Of a stretch of DNA of 64,000 nt, positions 37,955 through 48,574 are shown piece after piece (position 1 is the stretch's first letter; every line of letters begins with the position of its first letter). Both the position numbers and the translations under genes were made by a program. Under the pieces are notes generated by a model, which saw nothing but the letters and a program-made list of their open reading frames with translations, was not told the origin of the DNA and made no database searches. This DNA comes from Rubrivivax sp. A210. Lineage in GTDB: Bacteria; Pseudomonadota; Gammaproteobacteria; Burkholderiales; Burkholderiaceae_C. Location of the stretch: NCBI RefSeq assembly GCF_904426505.1, contig NZ_CAJGBN010000034.1, positions 338,684-402,683 of the forward strand, given 5' to 3'.

Positions 37955-39082
37955 TCAGCGCAGCTTCAGATCCTCGCCGCTGAAGCGAATGCCCAGTGGT
38001 TCGATCAGCACTTCGCGCGGGCCGTCCTCCACCACGCCGGCCACCCAGGCCGCCACGCCGCAATGGCGCGCCACCTCGACGGCGGCCTCGGCGGCCTCGG
38101 CGGGCATGAAGAGCGCAAAGCCGGCGCCCATGTTGAAGGTGCCGTAAGCCTCGGCGTCGTCCATGGCGGCCTGCTGCTGGATGTAGCGCAGCACGGCCGG
38201 CACCGGCGGCAGCTTGTGCATGCGGTAGCGGAAGGCGCCCGGGTGACGCAGCAGCTTGCGCCAGCCGTGGCCGGTGATGTTGGCGGCATAGTGCACGCGC
38301 AGCCCGGCTTGCCACAGCGCCTCGGTCACCGGCGAATACAGCGTCGTCGGCGCCAGCAGGGCCGCGCCATAGCTCAGACCGGGTTCGATCTCGGTCAGAT
38401 AGCCCTGGGGCAGGCGCTCGGCCAGCTTGCGCGCCAGGCTCAGGCCGTTGGCGTGGATGCCGCTGCTGGCCAGCAGCACGATGGCGTCGCCGGTGGCGAG
38501 ATCGTCGCCCAGGCTCAACCTTTCCTTGGGCTTGACGAGGCCGGTACACGAGGCCGCCAGGTCAATGCGGCCGGCCTCCACCACGCCGGCCAGGGCCGGG
38601 GTCTCGCCGCCGCCCCAGGCCACGCCGCAGCGGTCGCAGGCGTCCTTCCAGCCGCGCACCAGGGCGCGCGCACGCTGCTCGTCGGTGAACCACTCGCTGC
38701 CGCCGGCGGCCCAGTAGGCCTGCACCACCAGGGGCGTGGCGCCCACGGTGATGAGGTCGTTGATGGCCATCGCCAGCGTGTCCTGGGCGATGTCGGCGTA
38801 ATGGTGGGGCCCGCCCTCGTGGCCCTGCAGGCGCTGCATCTCGTCGGCCACCAGGGTCTTGGTGCCCAGGCATTCGACGATGCTGGCCAGGTAGAAGGGC
38901 CCGACATCGACGACATAGGCCGATTCGCCGCGCGAGGCAGTGACTTCGGCGTAGCCGTGGGCCCCCAGGTGGGCGCCGGTGGCCGCGGCGGCGCGCTGGG
39001 CGGCCACCTTTAGCGGGTCGATGAGGTCGTACTGGACGCCCGCCTGCTCGTAGCTCAGCGGGGTTTGCGGGGTCTGCGTCAT
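37955..39082 (-). CDS. PurM-like (AIR synthase-related) protein
   Basis: The 375-residue protein belongs to the PurM/AIR-synthase ATP-binding superfamily. It opens LSYEQAGVQYDLIDPLK, has GGGETPALAGVVEAG, an NITGHGWRKLLR segment equivalent to the HITGGG loop, and FNMGAGFALFMP near the C-terminus. It differs from ordinary PurM at the nucleotide-binding GTDGVGTK, which here reads ECLGTKTL, and it contains a distinctive VVQAYWAAGGSEWF stretch. It could be a diverged phosphoribosylaminoimidazole synthetase or a paralogue acting on another substrate. No purine genes adjoin. It is divergent from dnaX; GATAAT 8 bases before the ATG suggests a leaderless start. Confidence 0.8.
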   Translation of the reverse strand: MTQTPQTPLSYEQAGVQYDLIDPLKVAAQRAAAATGAHLGAHGYAEVTASRGESAYVVDVGPFYLASIVECLGTKTLVADEMQRLQGHEGGPHHYADIAQDTLAMAINDLITVGATPLVVQAYWAAGGSEWFTDEQRARALVRGWKDACDRCGVAWGGGETPALAGVVEAGRIDLAASCTGLVKPKERLSLGDDLATGDAIVLLASSGIHANGLSLARKLAERLPQGYLTEIEPGLSYGAALLAPTTLYSPVTEALWQAGLRVHYAANITGHGWRKLLRHPGAFRYRMHKLPPVPAVLRYIQQQAAMDDAEAYGTFNMGAGFALFMPAEAAEAAVEVARHCGVAAWVAGVVEDGPREVLIEPLGIRFSGEDLKLR

Positions 39083-39090
39083 GGCGACCG

Positions 39091-39112
39091 ATTATCCCTG
39101 GCCCCATAGAAT
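39091..39112. promoter_or_regulatory. Divergent -10 elements of purM-like and dnaX
   Basis: ATTATC at 39091-39096 is GATAAT toward purM-like, 8 bases before its ATG. TAGAAT at 39107-39112 lies 7 bases before the dnaX ATG. Neither gene has a Shine-Dalgarno sequence, and only 37 bases separate the two start codons. Confidence 0.45.
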
Positions 39113-39119
39113 GCCCCGC

Positions 39120-40919
<1,800 letters not shown>

Positions 40920-40936
40920 ACAAAGGAAGCACCACC

Positions 40937-41263
40937 ATGATGAAGGGCCAACTCGCCGGCTTGATGAAGCAGGCCCAGGCGATGCAGGACAACATGAAGA
41001 AGGCGCAGGACGAGCTGGCGCTGCTCGAGGTCGAGGGCCAGTCGGGCGCCGGCCTGGTGAAGGTGACCATGACCTGCAAGCACGACGTCAAGCGGGTCGC
41101 CATCGATCCCAGCCTGCTGGCCGACGACAAGGACATGCTGGAAGACCTGGTCGCCGCCGCCTTCAACGACGCCGTGCGCCGCGCAGAAGCGGTATCGACC
41201 GAGAAGATGGGCAAGCTCACCGCCGGCCTGCCGCTGCCTCCGGGCATGAAGTTCCCGTTCTGA
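40937..41263 (+). CDS. ybaB: YbaB/EbfC family nucleoid-associated protein
   Basis: YbaB-type proteins are small dimeric DNA-binding proteins encoded between dnaX and recR. The 108-residue product matches along its full length: LAGLMKQAQAMQDNMKKAQDEL, VEGQSGAGLVKVTM, RVAIDPSLLADDKDMLEDLV and the ending LPPGMKFPF. AAAGGAAG precedes tandem ATGs at 40937 and 40940; either may be used. Spacing is 17 bases from dnaX and 13 to recR. Confidence 0.96.
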   Translation: MMKGQLAGLMKQAQAMQDNMKKAQDELALLEVEGQSGAGLVKVTMTCKHDVKRVAIDPSLLADDKDMLEDLVAAAFNDAVRRAEAVSTEKMGKLTAGLPLPPGMKFPF

Positions 41264-41276
41264 GTTCGCGCCAGCC

Positions 41277-41864
41277 TTGGCCGACAACGCGCTCGAAGGC
41301 CTGATCGAGGCGCTGCGCCGCCTGCCCGGCGTGGGCATCAAGTCGGCCCAGCGCATGGCCTTCCACCTGCTGCAGCACGACCGCGACGGCGCGCGCCGCA
41401 TCGCCGCGGCCCTGGGCGCGGCGCTGGAGCGCGTGCGCGTCTGCGCGCGCTGTCACACCTACACCGAGGCCGAGGTCTGCGCCACCTGCCTGGACCCGCG
41501 GCGCGACACGCGCCAGCTCTGCGTGGTGGAGACGCCGGCCGACCAGGCGGCGCTGGAGCGCAGCGGCAGCTACCGCGGCCTGTACTTCGTGCTGATGGGG
41601 CGGCTGAGCCCGCTCGATGGCGTGGGCCCGGCCGAGATTGGCGCCGAGCGCCTGCTGGAGCGTGCCACCGATGGCATCGTCGAGGAGGTGATCCTGGCCA
41701 CCAGCTTCAGCGCCGAGGGCGAGGTCACGGCCCATGCGCTGGCCGGCGCGCTGCGTGCGCGCGGCATCAAGGTGACGCGGCTGGCGCGTGGCGTGCCGGC
41801 AGGCAGCGAGCTGGAGTACGTGGACCTGGGCACCATCGCCCATGCGATGGGCGACCGGCGCTAG
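41277..41864 (+). CDS. recR: Recombination protein RecR
   Basis: RecR works with RecO and RecF to load RecA on gapped DNA. The 195-residue protein has the helix-hairpin-helix LRRLPGVGIKSAQRMAFHLL, a zinc finger CARC...CATC (about 57-72), and a Toprim domain beginning LCVVETPADQAALE and containing the LSPLDGVGP loop. The start is read as TTG at 41277, since no ATG or GTG lies in frame near the conserved N-terminus. It ends seven bases from the convergent DUF2189 gene. Confidence 0.96.
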   Translation: MADNALEGLIEALRRLPGVGIKSAQRMAFHLLQHDRDGARRIAAALGAALERVRVCARCHTYTEAEVCATCLDPRRDTRQLCVVETPADQAALERSGSYRGLYFVLMGRLSPLDGVGPAEIGAERLLERATDGIVEEVILATSFSAEGEVTAHALAGALRARGIKVTRLARGVPAGSELEYVDLGTIAHAMGDRR

Positions 41865-41871
41865 GTCAGCG

Positions 41872-42645
41872 TCAATCTGCGACGGTGGCGCGGTAGGCGT
41901 GCCAGGAAGCGTGCCCCAGCACCGGCCCCACCACCAGCAGGCCGGCAAACCAGGGCAACATCGCCAGCACCACCAGGCCCGAGATGATGAAGGCCCAGAC
42001 CATCATCACCAAGGTCTGGCTCAGCACCAGGCGCATGCTGGTCAGGCCGGCGCTGATGGCGTCGGTGCGGCGGTGCAGGATCATCGTCATCGAGACCACG
42101 CTGACGGCGTAGATCAGGGTCGCGAAGACCGCGCCCAGGGCCAGCCAGGTGACCAGGAAGGGCAGGTTCTCGCCCGCCACCAGGGCCAGCAGCGAGCCCT
42201 TGAAATCGGGCATGCCGTCGAAGCTGATCGCAAACACCACCAGCGTGGCGCGCGCCCACAGCATCTCCAGCACCAGCAGCACGACGGCGAAGATGGCAAG
42301 CTGGCCGGTGCGCGCCTGCCAGGCGAACAGCGAATCGGCGAATTCCGGCGTCTGGCCGTTCTCCAGCCGCTGGCTGACGCGGTACATGCCCAGGCACAGG
42401 AACGGCCCCATCAGCAGAAAGCCGCCCGAGAGCGCCAGCACATAGGCCGGCGAGCTTTCGAACACCCACAGCAGGGCCCAGCCCATCAGCATGAAGCAGC
42501 CGCCGTAGAACAAGCCGATGGCCGGCGCGCGGAGAAAGTCGCGCCAACCCAGGTGCAGCCAGCGCAGCGGGTCGGTCAGGCCCACCGTGCGCAGCACGAC
42601 CGGGGGTGTGGCCGTGCGGCCGCCTTCTTCGGGGGTTTCTTCCAT
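41872..42645 (-). CDS. DUF2189 domain-containing membrane protein
   Basis: The 257-residue protein has six to seven predicted membrane helices. The DUF2189 pattern is visible: DPLRWLHLGWRDFLRAPAIGLFYGG at the start, GPFLCLGMYRVSQRLE in the middle and GHASWHAYRATV at the end. The ATG at 42645 follows lspA by 14 bases on the same strand, so it is probably the last gene of the ileS-lspA unit. No function is assigned to the family and no catalytic residues stand out. Confidence 0.85.
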   Translation of the reverse strand: MEETPEEGGRTATPPVVLRTVGLTDPLRWLHLGWRDFLRAPAIGLFYGGCFMLMGWALLWVFESSPAYVLALSGGFLLMGPFLCLGMYRVSQRLENGQTPEFADSLFAWQARTGQLAIFAVVLLVLEMLWARATLVVFAISFDGMPDFKGSLLALVAGENLPFLVTWLALGAVFATLIYAVSVVSMTMILHRRTDAISAGLTSMRLVLSQTLVMMVWAFIISGLVVLAMLPWFAGLLVVGPVLGHASWHAYRATVAD

Positions 42646-42659
42646 GGGCCTTGTTCGGG

Positions 42660-43184
42660 TTAGCTGCCGCGCCTCACGCGCCTGAACTCGTCGAGCACGA
42701 GGCCGATGGCGCCCAGGGTGATGGCGCTGTCGGCCACGTTGAAGGCGGGAAAGTAGCCGCCGCGGAAGAGGGGTTCGAGCAGGGCGAAGCGGAACTGCAA
42801 AAAGTCGATCACATGGCCGTGCAGCACGCGGTCGATGACATTGCCGAGCGCCCCTCCCATGATGAGGCTGACCGAGAAGCAGAACAGGCGCTGCGTCGGG
42901 TGGCTGCGCATCATCCAGACGATCAGCGCCGAGGCCGCCAGCCCCAGCGCAGTGAAGAACCAGCGCTGCCAGCCCTGGGCATCGGCCAGGAAGGAAAAGG
43001 CGGCGCCGGCATTGTGGGCGCGCACGAGGTTGAACCAGGCCGTCACCGGGCGCACGTCGCCAAGCTGGAACCAGCCGGCAATGAGCGTCTTGGTGAGCTG
43101 GTCGACCACGATGACGATGGCCGCCAGCGCCAGCCACAGCATCAGGCCGCCGCCGCCAGCGGCGCTGGCTTTGGACCGCGCCAC
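42660..43184 (-). CDS. lspA: Lipoprotein signal peptidase (signal peptidase II)
   Basis: LspA cleaves signal peptides of lipidated prolipoproteins in the inner membrane. The 174-residue protein has four transmembrane helices and the catalytic aspartates in GNVIDRVLHGHVIDF and FNVADSAITLG, plus the conserved NAGAAFSF. The start is GTG at 43184, two bases past the ileS stop; the longer open frame runs back into ileS. The ileS-lspA order is conserved. Clients in this window include NlpD, the fasciclin protein and the binding lipoprotein at 8.4-9.6 kb. Confidence 0.95.
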   Translation of the reverse strand: MARSKASAAGGGGLMLWLALAAIVIVVDQLTKTLIAGWFQLGDVRPVTAWFNLVRAHNAGAAFSFLADAQGWQRWFFTALGLAASALIVWMMRSHPTQRLFCFSVSLIMGGALGNVIDRVLHGHVIDFLQFRFALLEPLFRGGYFPAFNVADSAITLGAIGLVLDEFRRVRRGS

Positions 43185-43186
43185 GC

Positions 43187-46048
43187 TCAGGCCACCGTGC
43201 GCGCTTCGCCGGCGCCGTGCAGGTTGCTGGTGCAGCGCCCGCACAGCGCCGGGTGGGCGGCGTCGTGGCCGACATCGTTGCGCCAGTGCCAGCAGCGCTC
43301 GCACTTCTTGTCGCCGCTGGCGGCCACCGCGATCAGCAGCGTGTCGCCGGCGCGCAGTTCCACCGCCGAGGTGATGAGCACGAAGCGCAGGTCGTCGCCC
43401 AGCGAGGCCAGCAGCGCGTGGTCTTCAGGTGCCGCCGTCAGCGTGACGTTGGCCTGCAGCGACGAACCAAGGCCACCGGCGGCGCGCAGCGCCTCGATCT
43501 CCTTGTTCACCGCATCCCGGATGGCGCGGATGCGCGCCCACTTGACGAGCAGGGCCTCGTCGGGCGTGGCGAGCTTCCAGTAAGTCTCGGTGAAGATGGT
43601 GGTCGGGCCGCCATTGGCCGCCGGGCCGGCGTACTTCCAGGCCTCCTCGGCCGTGAAGCTGAGGAAGGGCGCCATCCAGCGCAGCATGGCCTGGGTGATG
43701 TGCCAGATTGCGGTCTGGGCGCTGCGCCGCGCCAGCGAGCCGGGGGCGGTGGTGTAGAGGCGGTCCTTCAGCACGTCGAGGTAGAACGCACCCAGGTCCT
43801 CGGCGCAGAAAACCTGCAGCTTGGACACCACCGGGTGGAACTCGTAGACCTCGTAGTGAGCCAGGATGTCGGCCTGCAGTGCGGCGATGCGGGCGAGCGC
43901 CCAGCGGTCGATTTCCAGCATCTGCTCCGGCGCCACGGCGTCTTTGGCGGCGTCGAAATCGGCCGTGTTGGCGAGCAGGAAGCGCAGCGTGTTGCGGATG
44001 CGGCGGTAGCTGTCGACCACGCGCGCCAGCACCTTGTCGTCGATGCTGAGATCGCCCGAGTAGTCGGTGGCGGCGCACCACAGGCGGATGATCTCGGCGC
44101 CGAGCTGGCTGGTCACCGTGCGCATCTCGACGAAGTTGCCCAGGCTCTTGCTCATCTTGCGGCCCTGGCTGTCCACCGTGAAGCCGTGGGTGAGCAGGCC
44201 GCGGTAGGGCGCGCGCCCGGCGATGGCACAGCCGATCAGCAGCGAGCTGTGGAACCAGCCGCGGTGCTGGTCATGGCCTTCGAGGTACAGATCGGCCTCG
44301 GGGCCGCTGTCGTGGTGGCCCGGATCGTCAGCCGATCCCTGGTGGGAGCCGCGCAGCACATGGCTGAAGGTGGAGCCGCTGTCGAACCAGACATCGAGGA
44401 TGTCGTTGCTCTTGGCATAGTCCTCCGCTTCGGTGCCCAGCAATTCGGCAGGGTCGAGCTGGCTCCAGGCTTCGACGCCGCCCTTCTCCACCAGCTGCGC
44501 CGCGCGTTCGATGAAGGCCAGCGTGTTGGGATGCGGCTCGCCCGTCACCTTGTGCAGGAACAGCGGCAGCGGCACGCCCCAGCTGCGCTGGCGGCTGATG
44601 CACCAGTCGGGCCGGTTGGCGATCATGTCGCGCAGGCGGGCGCGGCCGTTCTCGGGGTAGAAGCCGGTCTGCTCGATGGCGGCCAGCGCGGTGGCGCGCA
44701 GCGTGCCCGGGGCCTTGTCGACCGTGAACACGCCTTCGCCCTCGTCCATGCGCACGAACCACTGCGCCGCGGCGCGGTAGATCACGGGCGACTTGTGGCG
44801 CCAGCAGTGCGGGTAGCTGTGCATCAGCTTGTCGGTGGCGAGCAGGCGGTCGCTCTGCGACAGCACCTCGACGACGCGCGGGTTGGCCTTCCAGATGTTG
44901 AGTCCGCCGAACAGCGGCAGCTCGGCCTCATAACGGCCGTCGCCCTGCACCGGGTTGAGGATGTCCTCGTGCGACAGGCCGTGCGCGACGCAGGAGTTGA
45001 AGTCTTCCACGCCATAGGCCGGCGCCGAATGGACGACGCCGGTGCCGTCGTCGGCGGTGGCGTAGTCGGCCAGGTAGACCGGCGACGTGCGGCGATAGCC
45101 CTCGTGGGCATCGGCCAGCGGGTGCCAGAAGGCCAGGCCGCCGAGCTTGGCGCCCAGCGTGGTGGCGACCACACGGCCTTCCAGGCCCCAGCGCGCCAGG
45201 CACTTCTCCACCAGCGCCTCGGCCACCAGCATCAGGCCGCGCCGGGTGTCCACCAGCGCATAGCTCAGCGCCGGGTTGAGGTTGAGCGCCTGGTTGGCCG
45301 GCAGCGTCCAGGGCGTGGTGGTCCAGATCACGGCATAGGCCGGCTGGCTCAGTGCGTCCAGGCCGAAGGCCGCGGCCAGCGCCGCCGGGTCGGCGGCCTT
45401 GAAGGCCACGTCGACGGTGGGCGAGGCCTTGTCGGCGTACTCGATCTCGAACTCGGCCAGCGAGGAGCCGCAGTCGAAGCACCAGTACACCGGCTTGGCG
45501 CCGCGGTAGACATAGCCGCGCTCGAACAGGCGCTTGAGCACGCGGATCTCGCCGGCCTCGTTGCCGGGGTCCATCGTGCGGTAGGGGTGTTCCCAGTCGC
45601 CCAGCACGCCCAGGCGCTGGAAGTCGACCATCTGCTGCGCGATCTGTTCGGTGGCATAGGCGCGGCTCAGCGCCTGCACCTTGTCGCGTGGCAGGCCGCG
45701 GCCGTGGTCCTTCTCGATCTGGTTCTCGATCGGCAGGCCGTGGCAATCCCAGCCCGGCACGTAGCGCGCGTCGAAGCCGGCCAGCTGGCGGCTCTTGACG
45801 ATCATGTCCTTGAGGATCTTGTTGCTGCCGTGGCCGATGTGCAGCTTGCCATTGGCATAGGGCGGGCCGTCGTGCAGCACGAACAGCGGCGCGCCGTGGC
45901 GGGCGACGCGCAGGCGCTGGTAGAGGCCGTTGTCCAGCCATTCCTTGATCCAGCCCGGCTCGCGCTTGGGCAGGTCGCCGCGCATCGGGAAGGGGGTGTC
46001 GGGCAGGTTGAGGGTGCGGCGGTAGTCGGTGGGGGCGTCGTTGCTCAT
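43187..46048 (-). CDS. ileS: Isoleucyl-tRNA synthetase
   Basis: IleS charges tRNA-Ile. The 953-residue class I enzyme shows the HIGH motif in PPYANGKLHIGHG (about residue 68), the CP1 editing domain with TTTPWTLPANQA, and the KMSKS motif in GRKMSKSLGN (about 625). A C-terminal zinc finger with CERCWHWR...CGRC (about 915-943) is typical of bacterial type 1 IleS. lspA begins two bases after the stop. The upstream ribF on the same strand is 243 bases away; that gap holds no gene that I can recognise. Confidence 0.98.
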   Translation of the reverse strand: MSNDAPTDYRRTLNLPDTPFPMRGDLPKREPGWIKEWLDNGLYQRLRVARHGAPLFVLHDGPPYANGKLHIGHGSNKILKDMIVKSRQLAGFDARYVPGWDCHGLPIENQIEKDHGRGLPRDKVQALSRAYATEQIAQQMVDFQRLGVLGDWEHPYRTMDPGNEAGEIRVLKRLFERGYVYRGAKPVYWCFDCGSSLAEFEIEYADKASPTVDVAFKAADPAALAAAFGLDALSQPAYAVIWTTTPWTLPANQALNLNPALSYALVDTRRGLMLVAEALVEKCLARWGLEGRVVATTLGAKLGGLAFWHPLADAHEGYRRTSPVYLADYATADDGTGVVHSAPAYGVEDFNSCVAHGLSHEDILNPVQGDGRYEAELPLFGGLNIWKANPRVVEVLSQSDRLLATDKLMHSYPHCWRHKSPVIYRAAAQWFVRMDEGEGVFTVDKAPGTLRATALAAIEQTGFYPENGRARLRDMIANRPDWCISRQRSWGVPLPLFLHKVTGEPHPNTLAFIERAAQLVEKGGVEAWSQLDPAELLGTEAEDYAKSNDILDVWFDSGSTFSHVLRGSHQGSADDPGHHDSGPEADLYLEGHDQHRGWFHSSLLIGCAIAGRAPYRGLLTHGFTVDSQGRKMSKSLGNFVEMRTVTSQLGAEIIRLWCAATDYSGDLSIDDKVLARVVDSYRRIRNTLRFLLANTADFDAAKDAVAPEQMLEIDRWALARIAALQADILAHYEVYEFHPVVSKLQVFCAEDLGAFYLDVLKDRLYTTAPGSLARRSAQTAIWHITQAMLRWMAPFLSFTAEEAWKYAGPAANGGPTTIFTETYWKLATPDEALLVKWARIRAIRDAVNKEIEALRAAGGLGSSLQANVTLTAAPEDHALLASLGDDLRFVLITSAVELRAGDTLLIAVAASGDKKCERCWHWRNDVGHDAAHPALCGRCTSNLHGAGEARTVA

Positions 46049-46291
46049 CTCGGGCGGGCCGCGGGCGCGGCGCTTTCTTGTCGGCTTTCAGGCGGGGACC
46101 GGGCGGGCCGCACGCCGGGGCTGGCGGCGGCGCGAGCGGGGCAGGCGCGCACGGGGCGCGCGGCGCTTCAGCGCAGGGGCCGAGTAATTCGGTCGCGCCG
46201 GCCTTGCCTTTGCGTGGCGGCTTGCCAGCGGGGCTGGAGGTGCGGCTGCGAGTACGGCTGCAGGAGCAGGGTCACGGGCATGGCCGCGATT

Positions 46292-47257
46292 CTATGCGCG
46301 GGGGTGGGCGTGCCAGGCCAGGGCCTCGGCGGTGTCGGCCGCGATGCCCTCGCGCAGCGCCTCGACCGAGGCGTACTTGCGCTCGTCGTGCAGCTTGTGC
46401 AGCAGGTCCACGCGCAGCAGCCGGCCATAGCCGGCCTCGGCGCCCAGGCCCTCGGGCCAGTCCAGGCAGTGCACTTCCAGCAGCACGCGGCCGGCGTCTT
46501 CCACCGTCGGCCGCACGCCCAGGCTGGCGACGCCGGGAAGGGGCGCGGGTCCAAGGCCGTACACGCGCACGACGAAGATGCCACCGGCCGCCGGCCGCGC
46601 GTGGGCGAAGCGCAGGTTGAGGGTGCGAAAACCCAGCTCGCGCCCCAGCTTGCGCCCGTGTACGACGTGGCCGCTGATGCTGTAGGGGCGGCCCAGCAGG
46701 GATTCGGCGCGCGCCATGTCGCCGGCCGCCAGCGCCTCGCGAACCGCCGAGCTGGAGACACGCAGGCCGTGGACTTCGTAGCTCATCATGCGGGCGACGT
46801 CGAAGCCCCGTGCGCCGCCTGCGGCATCCAGCATCGCGTAGTTGCCGGCCCGGCGTGCGCCGAAGTGGAAATCATCGCCGACGAGCACGTAGCGCGCGCC
46901 CAACCCGCCCAGCACCACGTCGTCGATGAAGGCCTGTGCCGTCTGCGCGGCGAAGCGCTCGTCGAAGCGCGCCACGACGACGTGGCCGACGCCGCAGCGC
47001 TCGAGTTCGGCGAGCTTGTCGCGCAGCGTCGCGATGCGTGCCGGCGCCAGCTCGGGCTTGCCGGCGCGGCGGGCGAAGAAGTCACGCGGGTTGGGCTCGA
47101 AGGTCAGCACGCAACTCGGCAGGCCGCGGTGGCGGGCCTCGCTGGTGAGCAGGGCCAGCATGGCCTGGTGGCCGCGGTGGACGCCGTCGAAATTGCCGAT
47201 GGTGAGCGCGCAGCGCTGCGGCAGCGTGCGGTGGTGGAAACCTCTGAAGACCCTCAT
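46292..47257 (-). CDS. ribF: Bifunctional riboflavin kinase/FAD synthetase
   Basis: RibF makes FMN and FAD from riboflavin. The 321-residue protein has the N-terminal adenylyltransferase with the nucleotidyl motif TIGNFDGVHRGHQ and VGDDFHFGARRAGN. The C-terminal riboflavin kinase domain has GHVVHGRKLGRELGFRTLNL and the GVRPTVED loop. The ATG at 47257 gives the family start; GATAAT lies 6 bases before it and there is no Shine-Dalgarno, so the transcript may be leaderless. The promoter overlaps the stop region of the upstream glycosyltransferase gene. It precedes ileS-lspA, as in E. coli. Confidence 0.96.
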   Translation of the reverse strand: MRVFRGFHHRTLPQRCALTIGNFDGVHRGHQAMLALLTSEARHRGLPSCVLTFEPNPRDFFARRAGKPELAPARIATLRDKLAELERCGVGHVVVARFDERFAAQTAQAFIDDVVLGGLGARYVLVGDDFHFGARRAGNYAMLDAAGGARGFDVARMMSYEVHGLRVSSSAVREALAAGDMARAESLLGRPYSISGHVVHGRKLGRELGFRTLNLRFAHARPAAGGIFVVRVYGLGPAPLPGVASLGVRPTVEDAGRVLLEVHCLDWPEGLGAEAGYGRLLRVDLLHKLHDERKYASVEALREGIAADTAEALAWHAHPRA

Positions 47258-47263
47258 GGCGCA

Positions 47264-47269
47264 ATTATC
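47264..47269 (-). promoter_or_regulatory. -10 element of ribF, likely leaderless transcript
   Basis: GATAAT on the minus strand ends 6 bases before the ribF ATG and overlaps the stop codon of the upstream glycosyltransferase gene. It would free ribF-ileS-lspA from glycan-island transcription. Confidence 0.45.
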
Positions 47270-48524
47270 GGCGGGCCACCCGCTCCAGCGCGCCCAGCCA
47301 CTCGGCCTGCACGCGGCTCCAGGCGTAGTGGCGGCGCACATAGTCCTGGCCGGCCTGGCCCAGCGCCTGCAGCCTTTCGGGCGTGCAGGCGGCGGCCTGC
47401 TGCAGCGCCCGCCACAGTGGCGCCGTCGGCCCGTAGACCCAGCCGGCGCCGCTGTCGTCCACATGCGCGCGCAGCACCTCGGAGCGGCCATTGACGATCA
47501 CCGGTGAGCCCAGGGCCAGGCTTTCCAGCGTCACCAGCGACAGGCTCTCGTGGCGCGAGGTGACGATGCCGGCCAGCGCGCCGGCCATCAGCGCGTCGCG
47601 CTCGGCGTCGGGCACGAAGCCGGCGTAGACCAGGCGCGGGTGCTGCGGCAGCCTTTCCATGAAGCCCTGGCCCAGCACCACGAGGCGGACGCCGCGGCGG
47701 TCGAGCGCGGCGAACAGGCGAAAGGCGCGCGCCAGCGTCGAGAAGCCCTTGGAGCGCGTGATGCGCCCCACCCACACGAAGTAGGGCGTGTGCTCGCCCA
47801 GGCCCAGCCGCAAGCGCGCTGCGGCCAGCACCGCCGGGTCGGGCGCCGGCGGCGCGATGCCGACGCCGGCAATGCTGCCCGGCGCCACCTGCGCGCCGTA
47901 CAGCCGCAGCGCGAGGTCGCGCTCGCTGGCGCAGTTCCACAGGATCCAGCCGGGGCGCTCGAACACCTCGCGCATCAGCGGGTGGTACATGCTGCGCTCG
48001 TTGTGCAGCGTGGGCACCAGGACCGTGGGCACCGGCGTCGCCGGCAGGCCGGCGGCCGTGGGGTGGTACAGCGCGGTGAAGAAGACGACGACGTCGTAGT
48101 GGCCCTCGGCCTGCGCCAGGTGGGCCATCAGTTCCAGGCTGTAGGGGCCCTGGCGCTCGAGGTAGGTCTCGCCGTCGGTGGCGGGGTCACCGCGGCGCTG
48201 TGCCACGGCTTGCAGGCCCAGCGCCGACAGCAGCCGGTTCGTGCGGTAGCGCAGCAGGTGGCGGCGCGGCACGCGAGCGCGCCCGCTGTGGCCGCGCTGC
48301 GGGTGGTCGAAGCGGATCACCGGCGTGCCGTCGACCTCGCCGGCGCCGGCCGGATAGTGGCGGTCCCAGCTCGTGTAGTCGCGGGCGCGGGTGGTGAGCA
48401 CGGTCACGTCGTGCCAGGGCCGAATGTGCTCGACGAACAGGCGCGCATGGGCCTCGGCGCCGCCGTTGATCTCGAGGCCGTAGCGCTGCACGACCACGGC
48501 CACGCGCAGGCGTCGCGCCGTCAT
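47265..48524 (-). CDS. Glycosyltransferase family 4 protein
   Basis: The 419-residue GT-B enzyme begins LRVAVVVQRYGLEINGGAEAHAR, with the acceptor-side glycine-rich loop. The C-terminal donor domain contains VWVGRITRSKGFSTLARAF and the EX7E motif in ESLSLVTLE. Such enzymes transfer sugars from NDP-sugars at the inner-membrane face during surface polysaccharide synthesis. I chose the ATG at 48524. The gene is divergent from the methyltransferase gene (50 bases apart) and ends seven bases before ribF. Sugar specificity cannot be read. Confidence 0.88.
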   Translation of the reverse strand: MTARRLRVAVVVQRYGLEINGGAEAHARLFVEHIRPWHDVTVLTTRARDYTSWDRHYPAGAGEVDGTPVIRFDHPQRGHSGRARVPRRHLLRYRTNRLLSALGLQAVAQRRGDPATDGETYLERQGPYSLELMAHLAQAEGHYDVVVFFTALYHPTAAGLPATPVPTVLVPTLHNERSMYHPLMREVFERPGWILWNCASERDLALRLYGAQVAPGSIAGVGIAPPAPDPAVLAAARLRLGLGEHTPYFVWVGRITRSKGFSTLARAFRLFAALDRRGVRLVVLGQGFMERLPQHPRLVYAGFVPDAERDALMAGALAGIVTSRHESLSLVTLESLALGSPVIVNGRSEVLRAHVDDSGAGWVYGPTAPLWRALQQAAACTPERLQALGQAGQDYVRRHYAWSRVQAEWLGALERVARR

Positions 48525-48574
48525 GCGCGCGACCCGGCGAGAATCGGGGTCGTCCGCCGACCCAAGGCCCTGCG

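Noticed and set aside
46049..46291. Small gene between ribF and ileS
   Set aside because: Frames here are Arg/Gly/Ala-rich with no start signal or conserved pattern; treated as a non-coding gap.
43217..47494. Open frame of 1425 codons on the plus strand
   Set aside because: It runs antisense through ileS and ribF, both full-length conserved genes; the translation has no family likeness.
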